Origin: Sergeia podlipaevii
Taxonomy: Eukaryota; Euglenozoa; Kinetoplastea; Trypanosomatida; Trypanosomatidae
Direction: 5' to 3'
Length of the DNA stretch: 39,030 nucleotides
Assembly: GCA_030849805.1 (NCBI GenBank)
Contig: JASANZ010002047.1
Span: forward strand, 1-39,030
Of the stretch, positions 18,901-28,000 are shown one piece after another (the first letter of the stretch is position 1; each line of letters begins with the position of its first letter). A program made the position numbers and the translations under genes. A model generated the notes under the pieces. The model made no database searches. It saw nothing but the letters and a program-made list of their open reading frames with translations, and was not told the origin of the DNA.

Positions 18901-20130
18901 TTCTCTGAGAGTGGGTCCTGCAGCAGCGCGAGGCTTGAACGGCTAACAAGTGTGGCGCTAGGCAACAACGATACGTGCTCCGCCGCAGAGGCCGCCCCTG
19001 CCGTTTGTCAAACATTGCGGGAGGAAGAAACAGAGGAGCAGGAAAAGCGACGGAACAGTGTCGATATGAAGAAGCGAAGCTGGAGCACCGGACCAGCAGA
19101 AGTGGCAGAAGGTGGTGCCGATGCTTCCTACTACCAGGAATCTCCTCCGCAGAGTGCGCGTGCTTCATTGCCCGTGCATGGCACTCTCGACGGCACCATC
19201 AGTACCTACGACGCCAACCCGATGCTTCCCCAGTTCCGGAGCATCGTTACCAAGGGTTTCGCCGGTCTACGGCCCCTGCAGAACCCTTATCGTGATCAAG
19301 CTTTTAAGGGTGCCAGTGCGGCGCTTGATATGTGCTATCCGCTGAACGCTCTCAGGGATGGCATACGTACTCCAGAAGACCTCTACAAGCACTACTGCCG
19401 CTGCTTTCACATTCAAGTCAATCATGAGGTGGTGAAATCCTTCAGGGATGCCACCATCGCTGGCTCTGGACCCGCGGTACTCGCAGAGGCGGAGGCGTCC
19501 TCCTCGTGTGATAAGCGTCAGCGTGACTCGGTAACGTGGAAGGAGCTTCTTGATCCTGCGAACTTGTCCACTATTTATGATATCCGCATCCCACATCTGC
19601 TCTTCAAGGACGCGGGTTTCCTGCCTGTGCTGGAGGTGCTGCGGTGGAGCCCGAACGTTTCTTCGCTTGATATCTCTGGCAACGGTCTCAGCAATGAGGC
19701 GGTGGAGTGGCTTGCGCACGCCGCGCTTGAGTGCGACAACGCACCACTTTTGCAAACCACGATTTACAACTTGCTTCACAAGGGGTTGCCTGATAGCGCT
19801 TCAGAAAGCGAGGAGGAGAAGAAGAGGTCACCCAGGACGGACGCAGAGGTGGCGGAGACGAATGGGGTGTCTACTGCGTTCGTTGTCCTGCTGCGCGAGC
19901 TGGAGCCACTGGGGGACACGCTGAGTAGCATGTATGACACATCCTTTGGGCAGGTGCGCTTTATCGGTGCTAATTGCAACCGCTTCTCTCTGGGTGCTGT
20001 GCGCTTGACAAAGAGACTGCTCAAGGCACGTCCGAACTTATCTCGGGTGGGGATGGTAGGCACTGGGGAAAACATTAACCTTATCAATGGCAAAATCCCC
20101 AAGGTCAATAAGCACCGCATGATTCTTTAA
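15991..20130 (+). CDS. Modular repeat protein with two FAZ1-like domains and LRR-like C-terminus
   Basis: 1379 residues. Function unproven. Module order: A1 (~90-163), A2 (~187-264), domain F1 (~287-376), B1 (428-557), F2 (~596-690), B2 (756-885), a charged linker, then an LRR-like region (~1071-1379). A and B share a core containing an 'L-GGYE...EF-VA-CD' motif and ending FDM-YMAGEEQ, which occurs four times. F1 and F2 share G(E/D)(D/E)W--L(L), AF--DV--AC and a F-LGSL-V-F pattern. From memory this resembles the conserved globular domain of trypanosomatid flagellar attachment zone proteins (FAZ1 type); that needs a profile search. The C-terminal part has PNVSSLDISGNGLSNEAVEW and a second RFIGANCNRFSLGAV unit, typical of leucine-rich repeats. 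The protein is very acidic, with no signal peptide or membrane helix. ATG 15991 was chosen because the in-frame extension upstream starts with TTG and is pyrimidine-tract translation. Confidence 0.85.
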   Translation: MDFILDTAKQASLEENDDGTTVSVPLPPGLHLFELWKQRMRAKSNATTLTAADSSPAESEVSPQPTTPPPERTDRMEKRDATVKPDEKEEDEYLAGGYEASEFEVAQCDDITGAERRAGHNSTVAEAAVEHDCIGDFAHVVENEETQPSGSFDIVRYMAGEEQEAEPTEVPLTATEEQEATAKPAEEEDDEYLAGVYEASEFEVAQCDDITGAERRAGHNSTVAEAAVEHDCIGDFAHVVENEDSPPALVGTFDMAKYMAGEEQEEAAVSFSDKDSPTTAIEEQEQEWTQHTKVFPGEDWGVLLENSQLLTGAFKADVCEACDLVTKDVRHVEFALGSLHVCFELGHSSEVTRQQMDNQLEVAPYTRMMALYGLLTKRTTPPDTPIPVPCTSLQAREAQQGEEHSDAVTSGKQCNWTEASSTVADATENWNELSTIDENSDEEEDIKRHPTVVERRSKVLEEPPYLPDAVTDEFNHHEQLVGGYEMEGEFAVAECDCGCGDVGHVSHTPKQSSPSAAVAVEVVPAMDGSVLAATEEEEAQPLGTFDMERYMAGEEQDLGPDTMVTVVQNEVVEDPGTGFEDTLPYLMSGPREQGPQVLVVKAFHKKVFEGDEWHLLIDQRDVIRAAFTTDVADACGVDVSQVGDTVFTLGSLQVSFSLPSTSTRTSADTDNLLASFDFPRMTALYARRHLALSSPRTVAEMVAANERELRSHSVHEYGPIEALHTAEHLQSEHAEENDEEQQQEAECDAEATNSSENWNELSTIDENSDEEEDIKRHPTVVERRSKVLEEPSYLPDAVTDEFNHHEQLVGGYEMEGEFAVAECDCGCGDVGHVSHTPKQSSPSAAVAVEVVPAMDGSVLAATEEEEAQPLGTFDMERYMAGEEQDPGPGAMMTINSPGTPKKDECNATASTCNRPIDPPRQSRQEMIGASSKVESLRLEVSNAHRRKVSIIVYETPLMREEACVSPTFTSFSESGSCSSARLERLTSVALGNNDTCSAAEAAPAVCQTLREEETEEQEKRRNSVDMKKRSWSTGPAEVAEGGADASYYQESPPQSARASLPVHGTLDGTISTYDANPMLPQFRSIVTKGFAGLRPLQNPYRDQAFKGASAALDMCYPLNALRDGIRTPEDLYKHYCRCFHIQVNHEVVKSFRDATIAGSGPAVLAEAEASSSCDKRQRDSVTWKELLDPANLSTIYDIRIPHLLFKDAGFLPVLEVLRWSPNVSSLDISGNGLSNEAVEWLAHAALECDNAPLLQTTIYNLLHKGLPDSASESEEEKKRSPRTDAEVAETNGVSTAFVVLLRELEPLGDTLSSMYDTSFGQVRFIGANCNRFSLGAVRLTKRLLKARPNLSRVGMVGTGENINLINGKIPKVNKHRMIL
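16258..16782 (+). repeat. Tandem A modules within the repeat protein gene
   Basis: The stretch from about 16259 to 16420 recurs almost base for base at about 16556-16715. It encodes the EYLAGxYEASEFEVAQCDD... unit. The two copies end with diverged versions of the FD-YMAGEEQ motif (about 16443-16480 and 16747-16782). Confidence 0.85.
17272..17660 (+). repeat. B module, first copy (~390 bp)
   Basis: Nearly identical to 18256-18644, at a fixed offset of 984 bases (328 codons). I saw only about four base differences, one of them changing Pro to Ser. It encodes ENWNELSTIDENSDEEED, the Cys cluster CDCGCGD and the YMAGEEQ end motif. Confidence 0.9.
18256..18644 (+). repeat. B module, second copy (~390 bp)
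   Basis: This is the partner of 17272-17660. Such high nucleotide identity, including synonymous sites, points to recent duplication or ongoing gene conversion. Confidence 0.9.
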
Positions 20131-21499
20131 AAGAAGAAAAAATAGAAGAAGGAGGCGGAGGAGAATATGCGAGTTATGAAAAATGATATGATATGGATGA
20201 AGTTGAAAGAAGGAGAGAAAAGAAATAGAGAGAAGGGGTGGAGCTGGAGAAACTAACAACAGTGTATGCGTTGCTCCATATATGACCGACCGCTTTCTTA
20301 AATGCTGTTGCTTTGGCTGGTTGGTGTCTCTCTCTCCCCCCCCCCCTCCCGTTTTGAAATGCTTCCTTATCCTCAGCAGTGCTTTTCATTTTTTGCTTTT
20401 TGATTGTTCTTTGATTGTTTGTTTGCTCTTCTTCAACTTTGAATTCTCAGATAGGCACTTGATATTTGTCGACTGAGTGGTATTCTACTGGTTTCCCCCG
20501 GGGTGATCTGCTTTATTTTTCTTTGCGTTGATTCTTTTTTTTTCCCCCTTTCTTTCTACCGTACAAATCTATTCTTTGCTTTTTTTTTTATCTCGTTCAT
20601 TTTCAAATGACTTTAACGTGCTTATTTTTTTTTTTTTTTTTTTTTTACAAATACTAAAACGAGGGAAGATTTGGGGTATATATACATATATACTATTGTG
20701 AAAGCTAATCACTGACTTAGAGAAGAGAGGGAGAGAAGCGGGGGGAATGCTAGGTATATACGTATATATTTATTCACTTTTTGTAGATGTACATTGCTCT
20801 CACGTTGGCACAAAGAATGCATATATATAGTGTTATGTAAATACGGTTATGAATCAGTTCAATAGGAAAAGAAATATATATCATTGGGTTGTTTTATCTA
20901 CCTACAACTTTCTTTTTTTTTCTATTATCATTATTTATTCTATATATTTATTATAGAACTTGTATACTCCACTTTTTTTTTTTCATTTTACAGTACGTAC
21001 ACACCTATGTCATCTCTCGTTGCCCGTATACAATGCTCTCTCTGCGTACTACAAAAAAACTAGTAAAAGGCAAAAGGAAAGGTATGGGGGAATTTTTTTC
21101 CATATTTCTTTCTCTCTCTCTCTGTTTGTGTGTGTGTACCTCTCACCCTATCTTTCTCTAGGTGCTGCGCGAACATACACAACAGTTTACAATCAGTGAT
21201 ACATTTTATTGGTTAGTGATGTTGGTTCTGATAAATCTTACTTTCTACGCATATGTGAACTCTTCAAAATTGACTTATCTCTCTTCTTTCTTCTCTGTCG
21301 TTTTGGCTGCTTTGGCATTCAGGCGGCTCCCCTTTTTAGCTCTCGTAATCAAATATTTAGCTACACGAAGGCACACGTGTCTAGCGGAACGGTAGTGCTC
21401 CTTGTATGTGTGTGTTTTTTTTTTTAATTCTCCTCGTATCATACTATTTTATTCTTATATTTATTATTATCTTTTTGAAAAAAAAGGGAGTTATTATTT
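20131..21499. other. Intergenic region, T-rich, no gene supported
   Basis: Contains a poly-C run near 20336-20346, a 22-base T run at 20625-20646 and several TATATA stretches (20675-20900). Candidate splice acceptors for the next gene are AG 21160-21161, after a CT-rich tract, and AG 21321-21322, after TTCTTCTTTCTTCTCTGTCG-like sequence. Upstream ATGs (21217 and 21404) lie between these sites and the start codon, so the leader is not resolved. Confidence 0.55.
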
Positions 21500-23479
21500 A
21501 TGTCCTCCGTCCCTTTTTCCTTCTCCTCTTCCTGTGGTGCTGAGCCTCGCCGTCTGTTTACACGAGAGTTTCAACCTCAGCGGCAGCGCATTGCTCACCA
21601 CAGTAGTAGAGGGGAAATGGAATGCATCAACGAGCCTCACACAACGACGAGTGCATGGCGCTCATTGAGGTACCTTGACACGCGGCTGTCCACGCTAGAA
21701 GACGAGGTGCAGCAGATGCGGCATTCATCATCATCCAGGTGCGCCGCCGTGGACAGTAGTGCCGTGATGGCATGCGAAGACTTGATCGCGCTGGTGGACG
21801 CTGCCGTGGACCGCCGCTGCGCACAACGTCATGCGTTAGACTCGCTGATATGGTCAGAGCAGACAGCCCGTGCGGCGCTGGCGGTAGAGGCAGCCGAGAG
21901 CCTTCAGAGCGCATACAGAAGGGGAATAGCGAAAATGGTTGGGCAGTACTCTCTCAGTAGTAGCCGGCAACTGAGCGAGGCAGGCGGCAGCGGCAGCACA
22001 ATTGAGGGCATTTCTCCCATTGTGAAGCCGCGTCACCGACAGCGAAGAGGAGGGGGAGGAGGGGGAGGGAGTCATCAGGCCTCCTGCAGTGAGGGCCAGA
22101 TGACAGTGGAGGCGGGGGAGGAATCCATAGTGGAAACACGCTGCTGCTTACGTTGTGAAGCGCAATGCAGAAAGTACGTGCATGAGTGTCAGGAGACCAG
22201 AGAGCAGGCGGCTCGAACTTTGGAGCAGGTGCTGCGCCTTGAGCGTGATGTGACGCGCACATTGAAGACGGCTCTTCCGCCCAGTGGCGGGGACGCTTGT
22301 GGAGGAGCCCAAGAGAGCGCCGCAGCGCTTACTCAAATGCAGCGGCTGCGCACTCGACAAGAACAACTTGCTAGAGAACTGCAGGACAGTGTGGCTGAGT
22401 GGGAGCTGAAGCTGCAAGTAGTGGCGCGAGACATGCGTGGAGAAGACCGTCGCACGCATGTCATGGCGACTTGTATTTTATTGGATGAGGCAGTGATCAC
22501 TGTAGAGCGTATTTTGGTGGAGATGGGGCGAGACAGCAGAAGTCAACATCGTGCTCCTGCATGGGATATGGCACAGCTCGGAGAGGGCGTGAACGCGGGC
22601 GGTGGTGCCCATGAGCTTGAGATTATGTCAAGCGACGAGAGAAGTAGTTTCGGTGAGGTAGAAGCATTGTGCTGCACGCTCCGCAGGATACAAGCGATTA
22701 TGAGTGTGTCCTGCGCCACAAAGCAGGCGGCCCCCCGCTGCTGGCGTGCACTTGGCAATAGTAAGACGATCAGCCTGCAGACAGTTGCGTCTCTCCCCCC
22801 TCTTGCTGTGCCTGATGTAGTCGCGCGGTGCTGTGGAGAGTACTTGGCGTCTCATAGCATCTTCGCTCTTACAGAAGAGATGGAGAGCTTGTTGCTTTGC
22901 GATGTGACTGAGACCCAAGGAGCGTTATCCTCAGACGCCATTACCACTGTGCCTGTGTTTTTGGCATCCTGCGAGACTTTGAAACGAGTAGTTCCGTGGA
23001 TGGTGTCCGTAGTGTGTGTACATGGTCTTGATCTTGTTGATACTGCGAAGAGCCAGGCAAGATGTGGGCTCGATGGTGGTGATGATGATGGCAAAAAGGA
23101 AAGCAGCATTGCTGAGGCACCGAAGGTCTTTTCACTTGCATGTCCGTCAACCACCATCATTGACTCAAGCAGATATTCTTCGCGTGTTGAGTCCCACAAC
23201 GGCGGTCACACGAGTGCAACAACGGCTAGCGGTCATGAACGAAGGGGCCATCATCACACGAAGCCAACGCGTTATGATGGTTACTTCCCTCTTCCGTCAG
23301 CGATCTCTACCTATACTCCCCCTCCGGGAGGAGTGTCAGGAGAGGTCCTTGACTTCTACACCGCGCCAGCGCGGCACCCGCGGAGACTCGGGCAGTGGGA
23401 AATTCATTCTGCTGTGGAGGGTATCGAATATGGAGAACGTGCAAAGCAACCGGTTAGGTGGCGGTGGTCAGAACATTGA
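21500..23479 (+). CDS. Hypothetical coiled-coil protein, 659 aa
   Basis: No family recognised. Visible features are a Ser-rich N-terminus and a heptad-like segment near residues 55-75 (LDTRLSTLEDEVQQM). A basic glycine run follows at about 178-192 (RQRRGGGGGGG). The longest helical region is about 215-350 and contains RKYVHECQETREQAARTLEQ and TRQEQLARELQDSVAEWELK, likely coiled coil. The C-terminus is Pro- and aromatic-containing. Composition suggests a structural or cytoskeletal protein, but this is inference only. The start is ambiguous: ATG 21500 gives the longest frame, with in-frame ATGs also at 21617 (residue 40) and 21716 (residue 73). No membrane helix or signal peptide is seen. Confidence 0.75.
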   Translation: MSSVPFSFSSSCGAEPRRLFTREFQPQRQRIAHHSSRGEMECINEPHTTTSAWRSLRYLDTRLSTLEDEVQQMRHSSSSRCAAVDSSAVMACEDLIALVDAAVDRRCAQRHALDSLIWSEQTARAALAVEAAESLQSAYRRGIAKMVGQYSLSSSRQLSEAGGSGSTIEGISPIVKPRHRQRRGGGGGGGSHQASCSEGQMTVEAGEESIVETRCCLRCEAQCRKYVHECQETREQAARTLEQVLRLERDVTRTLKTALPPSGGDACGGAQESAAALTQMQRLRTRQEQLARELQDSVAEWELKLQVVARDMRGEDRRTHVMATCILLDEAVITVERILVEMGRDSRSQHRAPAWDMAQLGEGVNAGGGAHELEIMSSDERSSFGEVEALCCTLRRIQAIMSVSCATKQAAPRCWRALGNSKTISLQTVASLPPLAVPDVVARCCGEYLASHSIFALTEEMESLLLCDVTETQGALSSDAITTVPVFLASCETLKRVVPWMVSVVCVHGLDLVDTAKSQARCGLDGGDDDGKKESSIAEAPKVFSLACPSTTIIDSSRYSSRVESHNGGHTSATTASGHERRGHHHTKPTRYDGYFPLPSAISTYTPPPGGVSGEVLDFYTAPARHPRRLGQWEIHSAVEGIEYGERAKQPVRWRWSEH

Positions 23480-25049
23480 GGAGAGAGATGATGAACCTCT
23501 GTCATGTCGTGATTGGGGTGTTTGTTTGATTGCTTTTGCGCTTTGTTGTCATCGATACATATCTTCTGTTGTTGATGATGCTGGTGATGCAGTTATATTT
23601 ACGTTTGCTCAATTCATATATTAGAAACACTAAAAATTGTCTCTGTATTCCCTTTTCGTGTGCTTTTTTTTTTTTCTGCGTTGCTACGTGTATACCTTTT
23701 CCTGGGAATTTTTGGGGTTTTTTTTTGTCGCTACATCCCTCATATATCTTTTCTCTCTCTTTCTTTCTTTCCCTCATACATGTATTCATGATGTTCCACT
23801 TTCATTGTGCTACAACTTAGTAGTGGCGCAAGAAGAAGAAGAAAAAAAATAGGGGGTAATACAACCCACTAGCGCCTTGCAAGCTGCTTTGTACGCAAGG
23901 TAGTAGTAGATTTTCTTTACTTAGCATACGTGTATATTCATTTATCCTTGTTACTTTTCTTTTCTTTTCTTAGTTTCCTTTGGTGTGTGTTTTTTTTTTT
24001 TCCTCTCAGGGAAGGGGAAAAGAAAAATATAAGACAAGGGAACAGCAGGACGCAATCAAGCATAAATATATATTGGTACGCACTATATACACACAAAGTT
24101 TTTGCTCCTCGGCCACTCTATACTGAGAGGAAGAGAGGTAAAAAAAGAAAGTGAATACCTCAAGCGTACTAGTAGTTGTGTGCTCTCTCTATCTCCCTCT
24201 CCCTCTCTTCACTCTGAAAAAAAAAACACACACTCACACAGGCACGCATATTTATCTGCTTTATTTTTCATTTTTAAAATTTATTTTTGTAAATAGGACC
24301 AAACACACTCACACAGAAAAGGGGAAGAAGACAGGCTACGCATTACCTCTTATTTTTTTTTCTTTTTATATTTATATTAACCCCTCTTTGGTGTATATCT
24401 TTCTTTTGTTTTTTTTGGTTGTTGTTTGTTTTTTTCTTTGTGCCAGGTATCTTTCGCACTATTGATTTATTTATTTATTTATTTATTGCTTAGTTTGTGC
24501 ATTTTGTTATTCTGTGTCTTATTCTATTGTTGTTGTTCATTATTATTCTTGTTTCTTTATTTGTTTGTTTAGTGGAAAAAAAAAATCTGGCATCAGTAGG
24601 TAGTTCTACCGGTAACTTTCATTTTTTTTTTCTTCCTCTCTCTCCCCCCTTTTTTAGGTTTTCTTCTTCTCTTTTCTTTTTTTTTTTCAAACAGTAAAGA
24701 AAAAGGGATCTTTCACTTGTGTCTGGAAGAAAGAGAGAGCTGCCTCACGTACTCCTACTTTTTTTTTTTCATTTGCCTCTCTCTCGGTTTCAGTATATTA
24801 TTATTATTATTATTATTATATATTTCTCTTTTTTCTACTTTTTCTTTGCATTGGAACCAAACCGTTTTACAATAACAACCTGAAAATAAAAATAACAAAA
24901 AAGAACTGGGGAGGAACAAAAACAAAAACAAAAGAAGCAATATATATATATATAGCACCTGGAAACATCAAAAACACAGTTTTTTTTTTTGGGAAAGAAA
25001 GAAAAATAAAGAAATTGTTTGCTGTGTTTCCACTATTTTAGATAGCGCA
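23480..25049. other. Intergenic region, T-rich with microsatellites
   Basis: Holds poly-T tracts, (TTTA)n at 24465-24487, (TTA)n at 24796-24819 and a 6-bp inverted repeat (CCTTGC 23875-23880 / GCAAGG 23895-23900). No gene is supported. Confidence 0.6.
24752..24793 (+). promoter_or_regulatory. Candidate trans-splice acceptor for the giant PAS gene
   Basis: A pyrimidine tract (CTTTTTTTTTTTTC, then CTCTCTCTCGGTTTC) ends at AG 24792-24793. The following 256 bases contain no ATG before 25050, supporting that start. A second candidate tract ends at about AG 24692. Confidence 0.45.
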
Positions 25050-28000
25050 ATGGATGCTTCCATCGCTCATTCGCAAAGTGTGGCGACGCAAATCAACCGA
25101 GGCCGCTCTGCACGTTTTGATGATTTCTTTGATAACAAATGGCGTATCTTCCCCTTCATGTCGGAGCTTCAGGCCGTAGCGGGTGAGTACCCTATGGTGT
25201 TCATCTACGTGCATGTAGTCGTCGATGTACTGCAGATTCTTTCTTTCTCCGTACTTCCTCAGAACTGCTGGGGTACCGTCATGACTGGAATCACCGAGAC
25301 CATCAATTTCACCCACTTACCCGTGTACGACTACCTCGGTGGCAACTTCTACGCCACATTTGTTATCGCAGCGATATTTGTCGTACTATATGCCATTCAG
25401 TTCGCCTATATCATTGTGCAGTGTTTTCGTATGAGGAACTATGTAGCTGGCTCCGCCGCGCTGAGCTCCACCTTCTTTCATATGCTGCGTGCCTACGTTT
25501 ATCTAATGAGCAGTATTCTCTTTGTACCCCTTGTGGAAATACTTCTTTCGATCGCTTTCTCTAGTAAGGGCAGTAATCCGCGTCACCTGTCGTGGTTTTC
25601 ATCTATCCCGAGCGATGCCGCTGTCGCTCAAGTCGGCATCGCCCTCTGTGTGCTTGGTATGATCATGCACTCCACCGTTGCACATGTTGCTAACACGCAC
25701 TACGTAGAAATTGACATTGCTAGTATTCACCCTCTGCGACGCTCCAACACCGATCCAGACGATATCTATCTTTTGTTTCGCATTGTCAGTTGCATCTTAT
25801 ATCAATATTTTTACTCCGCAGGTAGCATGCAGTACTTCTGTATCTACATGGCTGTTGCTTCACTGCTGATGACGGCGCTCTACACCACAGTACTTCCCTT
25901 TTACAGTGAAAGGATGAACAAAACTCGTATCATGACACTTGCACTCGCCTGTGTGTTCTCTGTTTTTTCAGGGATTTCGCACGTGGATAAGGTGAGTGAA
26001 TTTTTTGTGGTACGTAATACCGGCCTCGATGCTCTCATCTTTTTGCTTTCTTTGCCGATTTTGGGGGTTTTGTTTTACCACACTATATGGCGTGCGCGCG
26101 TTTCACCTGTCTACCTGCACGCCATGCGCGAGCTCAAGAAGGGCAAGTTGTCTAACCCTGTTGTTCACATCCCCAAGAATCTGCCACGTGACGTGGAGAA
26201 CCTCACCCGATTTTCCCATCTTTTGGATGAGATTGAAAGCGCACGCTTATACGGCAACAACAATAACAACAACAACAACGATAACGATAACGACAATGGT
26301 CACATTGGTCTAGAGGAGGAGCTCATTACAAGACCTCGGTATGCAACCGAGGATGTGAGCGCGGACCCAGCGCTCGCCCAGATTTTTAGGACGCGTCACT
26401 TCCTCTCTCGCTTTATTGCCCCCTACGTCGACTCAATTGTCTTCTCTTCGGACGTCGAGGTGGCGGTGCGCTTTCTGCCAGCGTTTACAGAAACAACGGG
26501 GATTGACATCTCTGGGTACCAGCTTCGTTACGCCACCACTGTGTACCTCAAGGCACTCAGCAAGTACCCCACAGACTGCCTGCCACGCCTCGCCTTTGTC
26601 ACCTTTCTACTCTATCAGTGCAATCACCCGCAGGTGGCTCTTACGTATGTCCGTGAACTGAGAAGCAAGGAGGCCCCACTGTGGCTCAGCTTTCTCGCGT
26701 GGAGGCTGGAGGCAGAAATCAGCAACCGTCTGCATCTTGGCCAGAACAACCGCGTCGCCGCTCTCAATAAGGCAAAGGACGTGCATCGCAAAGCAGTGCA
26801 CAGCACGACCGACTTGTGGCATGTATTAATGGACAAGGATCATCAGTTTTCCGACATTTCCGCTGCCAACACCGCTCTCATGCGCTTTACCAACGAGAGC
26901 AAGCTGCGCTATGAGACGTTGCTTGCCAGTGACCCAGGGAACCTCGAGGTCCTTTCTTGCTACGCGATCTTCTGCGATCAGGTTCTGGATGACAGGGAAA
27001 TGGCGAACCAGTGCACGCAGCACATCCGTCAGGCCGTTGAGACCAGGCATCAGGACAAGATGCGTGGAGCCAAGATGAAGGGAGCTATTGGTGCCTCCCT
27101 GACCCAGCTGAAGCTTTCACTGGCGGTCGCGTCAAACAACATGAAGCAATTCGCTCGTGTGTCGCGCGTCAAGTTTCTCTTCGCCGTGTCCTTGTTGCTT
27201 GGGCTTTTCAGCTTGATATGTATGGTGATGGTTCTGGTATTCATGGTTCTCAAGTATGAGGCAATTCATAACACAGAGCACTGCATGTATTATTTAGGCC
27301 AGTTGCGAGTGTTGACGACACAAATCGCACTTGGCGCGCGCACTATCAAGGAAAACAACCGCCTCAATGTGGACACAGCGAAGGAAGTCATGAGCAACAT
27401 GATAGCGCTTCGTAACGATTTCATTTCACTCTACAATGAGATGATGTTTGGAAAACATAGCCGGAGCACGATGCTTGTGAAGGCCTTCTTCCGTGACTTG
27501 GCAGTGCGCCAGATCGACTCCGGCATTATTATTCATCTGTGGGCATACATTGGAGTGTCACTCGGCGCAGTGCAGGATGTCGTCTCACACCCGAAAGAGT
27601 CCCTGTATACGGACTGGATCGCAGAGGAGTTCAACAGTGAGCTCACGCTTGCCCTCACCACCACATCGGACACCCTTATCTCTCAGTGCGAGCAAGATGG
27701 ATCTAAACTCATGTATATTTGCATTCCCCTTCTTGCCGCCAATGTGACAATTATGATCATTGGCATTCTTATTTTTTTCAACAGCGTGTATAAGGTCAAG
27801 GGCGTACGTGCGATCACATTTACCCTACTGAAGCTCGTGCCGTTTTCTGAGATTCGTCGCATTCACAAGCGCTCGTTGCGGCAGCACTTTACACTTGATG
27901 CTTTTCTCACCTTAAGTACCCGTGACAAGGTGATGAAGCTCATTGGGGCCTCGGAGGAGGCGGAGAAGCAACGGATGGCGACACAGGTCACCAGAGGAAG

